A stretch of 64,000 nucleotides of DNA from Kordia sp. TARA_039_SRF (GCA_006383075.2 SMNH02000003.1:36425-100424); one strand, 5' to 3'; positions 34,967 to 44,243 are shown, numbered from the stretch's first letter. Translations and numbers: made by a program. The notes: generated from the letters alone by a model not told the origin.

Positions 34967-36652
34967 ATGAAGCATACTGTCCTACTTATTTTAATGTCAT
35001 TCTTGTTTATTCAATGTATTTCTGTAAAACAAAAAGTAAAAAGCGCTCCAAAAACTACGACAACTAGTATGGAAAATGTAACAACGTCAAAACCTAAATT
35101 GGTCGTTGGAATTGTGGTTGATCAAATGCGGTACGATTACTTGACTCGTTTTAAAGAAAAATATGGCGAAGGTGGCTTTATGCGAATGCTGCAACAAGGA
35201 TACAATTGTAAAAACACACATTACAACTACATTCCAACCTACACTGGGCCAGGACATGCTTCTGTCTACACAGGAACAACACCAGAAAATCACGGAATTA
35301 TTGCGAACGATTGGTATGATAAATATGCTAAAAAAGAAGTCTACTGTGCGTCTGATCCAAATCAATCTTCTGTGGGAGTAGAAGGACAGTGGGCTGGAAA
35401 AATGTCTCCTCACCGAATGCAAACAACTACGGTGACAGATCAACTTCGTTTGGATACACAAAAACGCGGAAAAGTAATCGGAATTGCCATCAAAGATCGC
35501 GGTGCTATTTTACCAGCAGGTCATGCTGCCAATGGCGCATATTGGTTTTATGGAAAAGACAAAGGTAATTGGATTACAAGTACGTACTACACGAATGAAT
35601 TGCCTGGTTGGGTACAAAGATTTAATGGAACTGATAAGGCTGAAAAATACTTGAAGACTTGGAATACGATGTATGACATCAATTCGTATGTGGAAAGTGA
35701 TGCAGATTTGAATGCGTATGAAGGAACATTCAAGGGAAAATCGAATGCGACTTTTCCGTATGATTTAGCAACTTTACAAAGTCAAAATGGAGGATTTGAT
35801 ATTTTAAAAGCGACACCTTACGGAAATAGCTTGACTACCGATTTTGCAATTGCAGCAATACAAGGTGAAAACTTAGGGAAAGATGATAACACTGACTTTC
35901 TTGCCGTAAGTTATTCAAGTACAGATTATGTGGGACATCGTTTTGGCGTGAATTCGGTAGAAGTTCAAGATACCTATTTACGATTAGATAAAGATATTGA
36001 ACGTTTATTTGCAACGCTTGATGCGGAAGTTGGAAAAGGAAATTATACTATTTTCTTAACTGCTGATCATGCTGCGGTGCATGTGCCTTCTTTTCTAAAA
36101 GACATGAAAATACCCGCAGGATATTTTAATCATGGCGATTTAAAGAAGCATTTGACAGAGTTTTTAAATACCACTTTCGGAAGCGATAAACTCATTGAGA
36201 ACGTGTCGAGCGGACAAATCTTTTTAGATCATACAGAAATAAAAAAACAAAATCTTTCTGCAACAGCTATTGAAAATGCATTACAACGAGAATTGCTCAA
36301 CTATGATAAAATCGCAAAAGCATATACGCGTACCGCATTAATAAATAGTGAATTTACACACGGAGTTGCGGCAACCATACAACGCGGTTTCAATCAAAAA
36401 CGCTCTGGCGATGTGTGTTATGTGTTAGATATTGCTACGATTTCATACTCACGAACAGGTTCAACGCACGGTTCAGGATTCAATTACGATACGCATGTTC
36501 CGTTGGTATTCTATGGAAATGGCATTCAACAAGGAGAAACACTACAACGCTACAACATTACTGATATTGCACCTACAATTTCGGCGTTGTTAGAAATCTC
36601 ATTTCCGAATGCTGCTACAGGAAACCCAATAGAAAGCGCATTGAAAAACTAG
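34967..36652 (+). CDS. pafA: PafA-type alkaline phosphatase, lipoprotein
   Basis: The 561-residue protein has a lipobox (FIQCIS). It belongs to the alkaline phosphatase superfamily: metal ligand in VVDQMRYDYL, nucleophile Thr93 in TYTGPGH, and later Asp/His ligands in YSSTDYVGHRFG, LTADHAAVHVP and RTGSTHGSG. Asn114 (IIANDW) and Lys176/Arg178 (IAIKDRG) sit at a constant offset of 14 from the PafA residues Thr79, Asn100, Lys162 and Arg164, which mark phosphomonoesterase activity. It likely releases phosphate from organic phosphates in the periplasm or at the surface. The stop overlaps that of the converging LytTR gene. Confidence 0.9.
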   Translation: MKHTVLLILMSFLFIQCISVKQKVKSAPKTTTTSMENVTTSKPKLVVGIVVDQMRYDYLTRFKEKYGEGGFMRMLQQGYNCKNTHYNYIPTYTGPGHASVYTGTTPENHGIIANDWYDKYAKKEVYCASDPNQSSVGVEGQWAGKMSPHRMQTTTVTDQLRLDTQKRGKVIGIAIKDRGAILPAGHAANGAYWFYGKDKGNWITSTYYTNELPGWVQRFNGTDKAEKYLKTWNTMYDINSYVESDADLNAYEGTFKGKSNATFPYDLATLQSQNGGFDILKATPYGNSLTTDFAIAAIQGENLGKDDNTDFLAVSYSSTDYVGHRFGVNSVEVQDTYLRLDKDIERLFATLDAEVGKGNYTIFLTADHAAVHVPSFLKDMKIPAGYFNHGDLKKHLTEFLNTTFGSDKLIENVSSGQIFLDHTEIKKQNLSATAIENALQRELLNYDKIAKAYTRTALINSEFTHGVAATIQRGFNQKRSGDVCYVLDIATISYSRTGSTHGSGFNYDTHVPLVFYGNGIQQGETLQRYNITDIAPTISALLEISFPNAATGNPIESALKN

Positions 36653-37398
36653 TACTGTCTGTTGTTGTAAAGTCTCAACAATTCTAAAACTCTTTTACGA
36701 TTTCTAGCAGAAGCTGAAATCTCTACATCATTTACAAAGGTGACATTACCGTCAGCGGTAAACTTTTGTATTTGTTTAAAATTTGCCAAATACGAACGAT
36801 GTACGCGGAAAAAATCTGTGTTTTCCAGCATTTCTTCCACTTGTTTTAAGTTTTTTGAAATTATCAACTGCTGTTTCGTTTTCAAGTGTATAATTGTGTA
36901 ACTTCCAGCAGCTTCGCAGTACAGAATGTTTGAAAATCGTACGGAAGAATATTTTCCTTTTTCAAAAATGGTAATAGATTCTCCTTTGTTTTCAATTTGA
37001 TGCTTTAGTGCTTCGTATTTTCGTCGGTCAAACGCCGAACGTTTCAACTCGTACATATCAAGCACTTTTTTAAGTTCGGCTTCTAAAATAGGTTTGTTGA
37101 GGTAATAAAACGCAAAATAATCCATTGCTTTTTCTTTATAATCTACGAAGCCAGTAGTAAAAATCACCTCGAAAGTCATTTTGCTTTGAAGTTGATCTAA
37201 CACTTCAAAACCACTGCCACTTTTAAGTTGAATGTCTAAAAAAACAATTTCAGGATTTTTTTGTTGAATTAATGTCACACCGCTTTCAACATCGGTAGCC
37301 CAACCAAGAATTTTAATCTTTTTATGATTTTTTTTCAAAATAGACACCAAATATTCCATAGAAGACTTTTCATCTTCAATGATAATTGCATTCATCAT
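36649..37398 (-). CDS. LytTR response regulator, orphan
   Basis: From the ATG at 37398 the protein has 249 residues; an upstream in-frame ATG at 37470 adds 24 residues that do not look like a receiver. The receiver domain begins MMNAIIIEDEKSS, with the phosphoacceptor Asp in EIVFLDIQLKSG. The C-terminal LytTR DNA-binding domain has ILYCEAAGSYTIIHL and FFRVHRSYLANFKQI. No histidine kinase is adjacent. A LytS-type kinase lies about 25 kb away (11148-12254), a possible but unproven partner. It lies between pafA and a glycosyltransferase. Confidence 0.88.
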   Translation of the reverse strand: MMNAIIIEDEKSSMEYLVSILKKNHKKIKILGWATDVESGVTLIQQKNPEIVFLDIQLKSGSGFEVLDQLQSKMTFEVIFTTGFVDYKEKAMDYFAFYYLNKPILEAELKKVLDMYELKRSAFDRRKYEALKHQIENKGESITIFEKGKYSSVRFSNILYCEAAGSYTIIHLKTKQQLIISKNLKQVEEMLENTDFFRVHRSYLANFKQIQKFTADGNVTFVNDVEISASARNRKRVLELLRLYNNRQY

Positions 37399-37517
37399 GA
37401 ATATACTTTTTACTGGATGGGGTTTCTTGAAGGGTATTTGACCTAAATTTACATCAAATTTCTGAAACAATGCAAGTTTTTGTTAAAAATACGAAATTAT
37501 GTCTGCTATTTTTCTGA

Positions 37518-38384
37518 CTATGAGATACCTAAAAAACGTTTTATTTTGCGTGTCATTTGCGTACGTCTGTATGAGCGAATAAACGTTGCTTGTTTTTCAG
37601 TCACCATTTTAGGCGTTTTTGCCTTTTTGGCTGCAAAGAACCCTTTCATATAGTCAAAAAATACGCGGATACTTTTCTTTTTCAGCGCGATTTTAAATGA
37701 AGAAACGAGCGAAATCCAAAAGCCATATCCCAGTTTATAAAAAACGGCACCATGCTTTTGGTGAACTTGTTGTTTATAAGCGTTTCCAGTAGGTTTTAAA
37801 TGTTTTACTTTGAGCGATTCGTCCACAAAAACCTTCCAGCCATAAAATCGTGCTAACAACACATCAGCCGTGTCCCAACCTAATGATTTTTGCAAACCAC
37901 CAATTTGTTCAAAGCATGTTTTTCGGTAGGCTTTAAACGGACCACGCACATGATTTTTATCGGCAATGGCTTCATACATCCAGTCGCCATTTTTTTCAAT
38001 AAATGCCAAACCGCCTGCAATTCCGATAGTTTCATCATTTTGAAAGTGATTGCAAATTGTTTCAAAGTAATTTTCAGGCAAAATAACATCCGCATCCAGT
38101 TTTACAATCACGTCAAAATCGGTGTGCAGTGTTTCAAAACCTTGATAAAAGGCAGCCACAACTTTACTACCAGGAAGATGTTCGTTGGCAGCATTTGTGT
38201 TTACTTTATGGATATACGAATGCTTTTCAACAAAAGTATCAATAATCGATTCCGTTTGGTCAGAAGAATTATCATTTACGACGACAACTTCTTGCGGAAG
38301 CAACGTTTGCGCTACAACCGAATTCAGCGTCATTTCAATAAAATCAGCTTCGTTGTGTGCAGGAATGATAATCGCATATTTCAT
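37518..38384 (-). CDS. Family 2 glycosyltransferase
   Basis: The 288-residue protein starts with YAIIIPAHNEADFIEMTLNS, a GT-A fold signature of GT2, with VVVNDNSSDQTE and the metal-binding DxD-like VIVKLDADVILP. The later GGLQKSLGWDTADVLL resembles the acceptor-site ED motif region. Near the end a hydrophobic helix (FYKLGYGFWISLVSSFKIAL) may bind the membrane. The methyltransferase gene lies 3 nt upstream, so they are co-transcribed. It probably extends a surface glycan or glycolipid. Confidence 0.88.
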   Translation of the reverse strand: MKYAIIIPAHNEADFIEMTLNSVVAQTLLPQEVVVVNDNSSDQTESIIDTFVEKHSYIHKVNTNAANEHLPGSKVVAAFYQGFETLHTDFDVIVKLDADVILPENYFETICNHFQNDETIGIAGGLAFIEKNGDWMYEAIADKNHVRGPFKAYRKTCFEQIGGLQKSLGWDTADVLLARFYGWKVFVDESLKVKHLKPTGNAYKQQVHQKHGAVFYKLGYGFWISLVSSFKIALKKKSIRVFFDYMKGFFAAKKAKTPKMVTEKQATFIRSYRRTQMTRKIKRFLGIS

Positions 38385-38387
38385 AAC

Positions 38388-38915
38388 CTAAGCTTTGCGT
38401 TCGGCATATACGGCGTAGTATCGCGGAGTAAAATAGCGCAGAATTGGTCGAGGAGCGATTGGCAGTTGCGACGGATTTGTCCATTTTTTAGTTTTCTTAA
38501 TTTCCCAACCCGATTTTTCTAATAACCAATCAAATTGCCAATCTTCAAACTCGTGGTAATGTCTGTCCCACGGATCGGTTTTACTACGATATGCCGTAGC
38601 AAACCACAAACGTAACGGAACGGTTACCACCAGTTTTTTAGCTTTAATTTCTTTCAATACATTGTACGGAGCAATTAAGTGTTCAAAAATTTCAAAAGCA
38701 GTTACCACTTCAGCATCGCTGTTTTGAACGGCGGAAAAATCTTCATCCAAGTCTTCTCCTTTTGTGTTTTCAACAGTATATCCTTCTTTTTTCATGATTT
38801 CGGAAAAAGGATTTTCTACGCCTAAATCTAAAATTTTAGCGTTGCTAGGAATAACTTCTTTTAAAAATTCGAGGGTATATTTATAGCGCTTGTGCGGATA
38901 AAATTTGCTGTACAT
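38388..38915 (-). CDS. Small SAM-dependent methyltransferase
   Basis: The 175-residue protein has a SAM-binding motif AKILDLGVENPFSE (I), an acidic KGEDLDEDFS and the VTAFEIFEHLIAP motif of type 11 class I methyltransferases. It is compact, lacking extra domains. It precedes the GT2 gene by 3 nt, so it is likely part of a glycan or lipid pathway. The acceptor is unknown. Confidence 0.82.
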   Translation of the reverse strand: MYSKFYPHKRYKYTLEFLKEVIPSNAKILDLGVENPFSEIMKKEGYTVENTKGEDLDEDFSAVQNSDAEVVTAFEIFEHLIAPYNVLKEIKAKKLVVTVPLRLWFATAYRSKTDPWDRHYHEFEDWQFDWLLEKSGWEIKKTKKWTNPSQLPIAPRPILRYFTPRYYAVYAERKA

Positions 38916-39025
38916 CTGTTGAAAATCTTATTGGTTACAAATATATGTAAAATCAAATGACGAGTTTAAGAGATTGGAAGTTTATCAGTTTATTTTTAAA
39001 TAAATCAACAAACCGACAAAATCCT

Positions 39026-39033
39026 TACATTTG
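39026..39033 (+). promoter_or_regulatory. -7 promoter element inside the 5' end of the flippase frame
   Basis: TACATTTG matches TAnnTTTG. It lies 69 nt past the first in-frame ATG, so the true start of translation is probably downstream. Confidence 0.55.
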
Positions 39034-39052
39034 TTTGGTAATAACTACACGA

Positions 39053-40543
39053 TTGGAAAAACAGCAAAAAGAAGTATCGTCACAAACGCTCAAATTTAGC
39101 ATCATCAACTACATTGGTGCGGCAATTGGTATTGTGTCAACGCTTTTTATTTATCCAAATGATAAAGAGTTTTTAGGCATCATTCGTTATATTTTTGATG
39201 GTGCACAAATATTGATGGCGTTTTTTGTATTTGGCACGTCGCAATCGCTAGTGAATTATTTTCCACGTTTTAAAGAATCGCCCGAAAAACGAAACGTATT
39301 TTTCTCCACAACATTACTGATTGTATTGGTGAATAGCGTTTTATTTTCGGCAGCTTTTCTGTTGTTGGCGAATTCGCTTTATGGTGTTTTGCCAGATTTT
39401 CATGCGTTTGATTATATCGGATATTCCATTAGTGTAGGTGTTGCTTTCGCGATTATGGATGTGTGTAAACGGCAAGCGTCTAATTATAAAAAAATCGCGA
39501 TTCCGACGGTTTTAGAACGTTTTTCGATTAAAATTTTCTTTCCAGCTATCTTTTTGCTGTATTTAGGAAACATTATCACGCTAGAAACAGGAAAAATTAT
39601 ATACGTTATTTGTTTTGTTATCATCATGATAATTGCATTGTGGTATGTAAAAAAAGTAGCGAATATCAAATTTATTTTTTCACCCAAAAAAGTATTCAAT
39701 CGCGCATTTCGAAAAGAATATATTCCCTATAGTTTGTTTGCGTTTTTTAGCATTTTGGGTTCGTTATTAGCGTTTAAAATTGACGGAATCATGGTGCCAA
39801 ATTTGATTGAAGAAGGCAACGCGATGACTGCAAATGGAACGTACAGTATTGGCGTAGTTTTGGCAGCAACATTGGCAATTCCTGCGATTGGTTTGTATAC
39901 GATTTACAGTCCAATCATCACAGAATATATTGCGAAAGATGAGATTGCTTCGCTAGGGAAAAAGTATCAAGAAGTATCTAAATTATTGTTTGCTGTGGGC
40001 GGATTTTTACTATGCTGTATCTTTTTAGGTGTGAATGATTTATTTTCAATTTTACCGACGCGCGAAAACTTACTAGACACGATTCCTGTGATTTTAATTT
40101 TGAGTTTTAATGTGGTAATTGATATGACGACTTCGTTCAATTCGCATATTCTATTGTATTCTAAATACTATCGTTTCAACATGGTCGCGATTGCTGTTTT
40201 GGTTTTTTTAAATATTGCGTTGAACATTTATTTCATCAAGCATTTGCAGTTAGGAATTGAAGGCGCAGCCTACGCGACATTGACTTCGATGACGTTGTAT
40301 AATACCGTGAAATTAATTTTTATCTATTCAAAATATAACATTCAACCGTTTACCCAAAAGCATCTTTGGTTGTTACTTTCGTTTATAGCAACCGTAGGTT
40401 TGTTGTCTAACATTCCAACGACGAGTTTTATTATTTTGGATATCATCTTAAAAGTCGGTACCTGTATGTTGGTTAACGGTATTGTAATTTATAAACTCCG
40501 TATGATTCCTGCCGCCAACGATTGGATTGCTGAAAGATTTTGA
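39053..40543 (+). CDS. Oligosaccharide flippase (Wzx/MATE-like)
   Basis: The protein has about 12-14 membrane segments. Its N-terminal segment LKFSIINYIGAAIGIVSTLF and IFDGAQILMAFFVFGTSQSL are typical of polysaccharide exporters of the MVF superfamily. I start it at TTG 39053 (496 residues) because a promoter -7 element at 39026-39033 lies within the longer frame, which opens at ATG 38957 with non-hydrophobic residues. It likely flips lipid-linked glycans. It is divergent from the GT2/methyltransferase pair. Confidence 0.82.
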   Translation: MEKQQKEVSSQTLKFSIINYIGAAIGIVSTLFIYPNDKEFLGIIRYIFDGAQILMAFFVFGTSQSLVNYFPRFKESPEKRNVFFSTTLLIVLVNSVLFSAAFLLLANSLYGVLPDFHAFDYIGYSISVGVAFAIMDVCKRQASNYKKIAIPTVLERFSIKIFFPAIFLLYLGNIITLETGKIIYVICFVIIMIIALWYVKKVANIKFIFSPKKVFNRAFRKEYIPYSLFAFFSILGSLLAFKIDGIMVPNLIEEGNAMTANGTYSIGVVLAATLAIPAIGLYTIYSPIITEYIAKDEIASLGKKYQEVSKLLFAVGGFLLCCIFLGVNDLFSILPTRENLLDTIPVILILSFNVVIDMTTSFNSHILLYSKYYRFNMVAIAVLVFLNIALNIYFIKHLQLGIEGAAYATLTSMTLYNTVKLIFIYSKYNIQPFTQKHLWLLLSFIATVGLLSNIPTTSFIILDIILKVGTCMLVNGIVIYKLRMIPAANDWIAERF

Positions 40544-40989
40544 TTTGTAAATGTGTTAATTTGAAGATTTACTTTGAGATGTTTTAATGGTTGAAGAGTT
40601 TATAAGTTTAGATTTTAGAAAAAGTTTTGCTAGTCACTACTCATATCTCAATACGATGTCAAGTTTCCAAGTACTTCTCGATACATTTTTTCTACGAAAA
40701 AATACTCGAAGTGACGTTCTACTTTTTGAAGTTTAGGAGTTTATAAATTTAAGAGTTTAGGATTTAGAAAAAATCTCACTACTATCTCAATTTTTATGAT
40801 AAACGCTAGTGATTTTTGTTGCTTCATGGGAAGCTGAATCGAGTTCAGCTTGACGAAAATATATTTTCAAATTGACAAATTGATACATTGAACAAACACG
40901 TCACTTCGAGTGAAATTTCGCAGAAATTTAGTATCGAGAAGTGCTATAATTTTTTAAGGTGAATCGTTTAAGTAATTCAACATTCAACA
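40544..40989. repeat. Intergenic region packed with dispersed repeats
   Basis: There is no gene. Family B copies lie at 40671-40716 (inverted) and 40898-40945, family A at 40827-40855 (GCTGAATCGAGTTCAGC), and AT-rich family C text (TTTAGGAGTTTATAA, AAGAGTTTA) near 40588-40612 and 40729-40760. The copies are imperfect. It separates the flippase and mscL genes. Confidence 0.7.
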
Positions 40990-41442
40990 TTATTTCGCAG
41001 CATTTTTCTCCGCAATTTCAAGTTGTTTCTCTAACAATTCTGTCATACGATTGAGTAATTCAATATCTTTTGGTGTAGCAACCGTTGTATTTTTAGGATC
41101 TTGTGATTTTTTTCGAATCGAATTCATAAATTTTACCACAAGAAAAACCGTAAAACCAATAATTGCAAAATCGAGTAGGACTTCTAGCAATTTTCCATAC
41201 GCAATGGAAACTTCTTGAATCGTAGTTTGTCCGTCAACCAAAACCGCTTCTCGTAGCATTATTTTTTTATCAGACCAATTAATGCCGTCCGTCATTAAAG
41301 AAAGTGGTGGTAGCAGCACTTCTTTTACCAACACATCAATCACTTTATTAAATGCTGCACCGATTATGACACCAATGGCGATGTCAATCATATTTCCTTT
41401 TACCGCAAATTCTTTAAACTCTTTGAATAGACGTAGTTTCAT
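40990..41442 (-). CDS. mscL: Large-conductance mechanosensitive channel
   Basis: The 150-residue protein matches MscL: cytoplasmic amphipathic helix KEFKEFAVKGNMIDIAIGV, TM1 GVIIGAAFNKVIDVLVKEV with the conserved pore Gly/Ala pattern, a periplasmic loop (LSLMTDGINWSDKK) and TM2 FAIIGFTVFLVVKFM. The C-terminal helix is charged. It opens at high membrane tension to release solutes under hypo-osmotic shock. It is monocistronic and placed between repeat clusters. Confidence 0.95.
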   Translation of the reverse strand: MKLRLFKEFKEFAVKGNMIDIAIGVIIGAAFNKVIDVLVKEVLLPPLSLMTDGINWSDKKIMLREAVLVDGQTTIQEVSIAYGKLLEVLLDFAIIGFTVFLVVKFMNSIRKKSQDPKNTTVATPKDIELLNRMTELLEKQLEIAEKNAAK

Positions 41443-41512
41443 ATTTTATTTTTTGTAAAAATAGCAATCCTTTTTGAATCTTTTCAATACTAATTGTGAC
41501 TGCTAAAATCGT

Positions 41513-41520
41513 TATTTTTG
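41513..41520 (+). promoter_or_regulatory. -7 promoter element upstream of the glutathione peroxidase gene
   Basis: TATTTTTG is an exact -7 match; TTG at 41494-41496 is 16 nt upstream, shorter than the usual spacing. The predicted leader is about 24 nt. Confidence 0.6.
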
Positions 41521-41548
41521 TAGTAAGAAAAAGAAAAAAATAATTGTT

Positions 41549-42073
41549 ATGAAATTAATCAATCACGCTAAGCTGAGTACCGAAAAGATACAAAATGTTC
41601 CAGCATCTATTTATGATATTGAACTCAACGATTTGCAAGGAAATCCAATGTCGTTATCAGATTTTAAAGGAAAAAAGTTGCTATTTGTCAATGTGGCTTC
41701 CAAATGCGGATTTACCAAACAATATAAAGAATTACAAGAATTGAGCGATACGTACAAAGACCAATTAGTCGTCATTGGCGCTCCGTGTAATCAATTTGGA
41801 AAGCAAGAACCTGGCAACGCTTCACAGATTCAAGAATTTTGCCAAGTCAACTTTGGAGTCACTTTTTCGCTGACGGAAAAATTAGAGGTCAAAGGAAAAA
41901 ATCAGCATCCGTTGTACACGTGGTTAACACATAAAGAACTAAACGGCAAAAAAAGTTCAAGTGTGAAATGGAATTTTCAAAAGTATTTGGTAGATGAAAA
42001 CGGTAAGTTTGTCAATTATTATTATTCACTCACCAAACCGATGAGTTCGAAGATTACGAAGTATTTAGGTTGA
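41549..42073 (+). CDS. Glutathione peroxidase family protein
   Basis: The 174-residue protein has the family fold with peroxidatic Cys53 in NVASKCGFTKQY (Cys where animal enzymes have selenocysteine), PCNQFGKQEPG and WNFQKYLVDENG. It reduces peroxides, probably with thioredoxin. No signal peptide is seen, so it is cytoplasmic. It is monocistronic, flanked by repeat-rich gaps. Confidence 0.93.
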   Translation: MKLINHAKLSTEKIQNVPASIYDIELNDLQGNPMSLSDFKGKKLLFVNVASKCGFTKQYKELQELSDTYKDQLVVIGAPCNQFGKQEPGNASQIQEFCQVNFGVTFSLTEKLEVKGKNQHPLYTWLTHKELNGKKSSSVKWNFQKYLVDENGKFVNYYYSLTKPMSSKITKYLG

Positions 42074-42391
42074 TTTGAAAGTGTGCTAATTTGTTTTTTG
42101 AAGTTTAGGAGTTTATAAGTTGAAGAGTTTAGTTTTTGAAGAAACCTCAATACTCAATACTAACATCTCAATACTATCTCAAATTCCACAGTACGTCAGT
42201 TCGAGTGGCGAACACTAGTTCGTTGTATCGAGAACAGCTACGAATTTCTGTAGTTTCTTAGATATTTAAAATTTGAAGTAAATTACAATTCAAAATTCAG
42301 CATTCAACATTCAAAACTGTAATCTAACAGCGCATTGCGCGGTCTAACAGCGAAGCGGTCTCATATCTAGCAGCGACAGCGGTCTAAAATA
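42074..42391. repeat. Repeat-rich gap with a tandem GC-rich array
   Basis: There is no gene. A family C stretch is at 42100-42131 and a family B copy at 42193-42239. At 42315-42381 three imperfect tandem units of the form TCTAACAGCG...GCGG stand out as GC-rich in an AT-rich gap. Their purpose is unknown. Confidence 0.65.
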
Positions 42392-43183
42392 TCAATCCTT
42401 CTGAATCGTTTCTATCGAAGTTTTAATCCCTTTGATTAACGACGAACTAAATCCTTGATGCTCCATTTCGTTCAAGCCTGCGATGGTACAACCTTTTGGC
42501 GTGGTTACTTTGTCAATTTCTTCTTCTGGATGATTGCCGTTTTGAAGTAACAATTCGCTCGCACCTTTTACTGTTTGCGATGCAATTTTTGTGGCGGTTT
42601 TGGCATCAAACCCAATTTCAATGCCACCTTGAATCATCGCGCGAATAAAACGCAATACATAGGCAATTCCACATGCGCCTAAAACTGTGGCTGCGTCCAT
42701 CAAACTTTCGTTAATTTCAATAGTTTCGCCCAACGAGTCAAAAATAAATTTTGCTTTTGACATGTTTTCTGCAGAAGCATTTTGAGTTGCCAAACACGTA
42801 AGCGATTCGCCAATGGCTGCCGCAGTATTCGGCATGGCACGCACAATTTGAATCTCTTTAGAAACACAGGACTTCAGCTGTTCCAGCGAAAAATCACTGA
42901 TGACTGAAATTATCAAATGATTTTCTGTGATGTACGGCGCTAATTCTTTTAAGACACTTTCAATGCGATACGGTTTTAAGGCAAAAATTAAGATTTTCGA
43001 TTGCTGCACAGCCAATACATTGTCGGAAGTTGTCTGTACACCTTGCGCCTTCAAATCGTCCAACAGTGCCACTTTTGTACGCGTCACGTAAATATGAGAA
43101 GGATTGTGTTGTTTCAATAATCCTTGTGCAATGGATTTTCCTAAATTTCCGCCGCCAATAATGGCAATTGTATCGTGATTCAT
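42392..43183 (-). CDS. proC: Pyrroline-5-carboxylate reductase
   Basis: The ATG at 43183 gives 263 residues; the frame is open to 43207 but the extra residues overlap the upstream gene. It reduces pyrroline-5-carboxylate to proline. The Rossmann loop is IAIIGGGNLGKSIAQ, and the substrate region contains VRAMPNTAAAIG and the C-terminal VTTPKGCTIAGLNEME. One base separates its ATG from the stop of the KAS III-like gene, so the two genes are co-transcribed. Confidence 0.95.
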   Translation of the reverse strand: MNHDTIAIIGGGNLGKSIAQGLLKQHNPSHIYVTRTKVALLDDLKAQGVQTTSDNVLAVQQSKILIFALKPYRIESVLKELAPYITENHLIISVISDFSLEQLKSCVSKEIQIVRAMPNTAAAIGESLTCLATQNASAENMSKAKFIFDSLGETIEINESLMDAATVLGACGIAYVLRFIRAMIQGGIEIGFDAKTATKIASQTVKGASELLLQNGNHPEEEIDKVTTPKGCTIAGLNEMEHQGFSSSLIKGIKTSIETIQKD

Positions 43184-43184
43184 A

Positions 43185-44243
43185 TTAGTATTTATAAACA
43201 ACAGCATTGATGTTCATTCCTGCACCAACACTAGCAAACATAATAATATCGCCTTTTTTAATATTTTGGTTTTCTACTTTTCCTTTAGAAACCATGTCAA
43301 ACAATGTCGGAATAGTTGCTACCGAACTGTTTCCGAGTTTGTGGATGTTCATCGGCATGATGCCTTCTGGCATTTCGTGATTGTATAATTTATAAAAGCG
43401 CTCTACAATGGCTTCATCCATCTTTTCATTTGCTTGATGGATAAAGATTTTCTTTAAATCTTTGATGTCAATATTACTTTTGTCTAAACACGCTTTCATT
43501 GCTAACGGCACGTTTGTCAGTGCAAATTCGTAAATCTTACGTCCAAACATTTTGATATAGCGCGTGTCTTTGCACAATTCCTGATTGTTCGATTTTCCAA
43601 AGTATAAATAGTACGCTTCGTCATAGGTAAATGTTGCGGTTTCATGTGTAATGATGCCGCCATCTTCGTTAGAAGCTTCTACAATCGTAGCACCTGAACC
43701 ATCGGAGTAAATCATAGAGTCACGATCGTGTTTGTCAACTACTCTCGATAAGGTTTCTCCGCCAATCACCAAGCATTTTTTAGCCATGCCTGCTTTGATA
43801 TATGCATTTGCTTGAATGACACCTTCAACCCAACCTGGACAGCCAAAAAGAATGTCATACGCCACACATTTTGGATTTTTGATGCGCAAGCTATGTTTTA
43901 CTCTACTTGCTAAACTTGGTAAAATATCACTTTGAATGGTATTGTGTTTTACATCGCCAAAGTTGTGTGCAAAAATGATATAATCTAACTCTTCGGGATT
44001 GATATTGGCATCGGCAATGGCTTTTTCGGCAGCAAAAAATGCTAAATCAGAAGCATTGTGATGTTTTTTGGCATATCTACGTTCTCCAATTCCTGTGATA
44101 GATTTGAACTTTTTGATGATGATGTCTGTATTTTGTTTAAATGGACTACCATCTTCATTGAGGAATTGGTGTTGGTGAAAATCTTCATTAGTTTCAATTT
44201 CTGAAGGAATATAGCTTCCTGTTCCAGTAATTCTAACGTTCAT
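43185..44243 (-). CDS. 3-oxoacyl-ACP synthase III-like ketosynthase
   Basis: The 352-residue protein has a KAS III fold with active Cys135 in DILFGCPGWVEG, His in IFIHQANEKMD and Asn in KLGNSSVATIP. It condenses an acyl-CoA with malonyl-ACP or a related starter. Flavobacteria often carry several FabH-like paralogues; the insertion near residues 30-55 and the pairing with proC make housekeeping FabH less certain. It is cytoplasmic and co-transcribed with proC. Confidence 0.85.
   Translation of the reverse strand: MNVRITGTGSYIPSEIETNEDFHQHQFLNEDGSPFKQNTDIIIKKFKSITGIGERRYAKKHHNASDLAFFAAEKAIADANINPEELDYIIFAHNFGDVKHNTIQSDILPSLASRVKHSLRIKNPKCVAYDILFGCPGWVEGVIQANAYIKAGMAKKCLVIGGETLSRVVDKHDRDSMIYSDGSGATIVEASNEDGGIITHETATFTYDEAYYLYFGKSNNQELCKDTRYIKMFGRKIYEFALTNVPLAMKACLDKSNIDIKDLKKIFIHQANEKMDEAIVERFYKLYNHEMPEGIMPMNIHKLGNSSVATIPTLFDMVSKGKVENQNIKKGDIIMFASVGAGMNINAVVYKY

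Noticed and set aside
37890-38522. Plus-strand reading frame of 210 codons
   Set aside because: It lies antisense to the glycosyltransferase and methyltransferase genes, has no family features and is rich in Cys/Phe/Ile as expected from antisense frames.
40671-42381. Repeats considered as a CRISPR array
   Set aside because: Copies differ in sequence, vary in spacing and orientation, and no cas genes are present.
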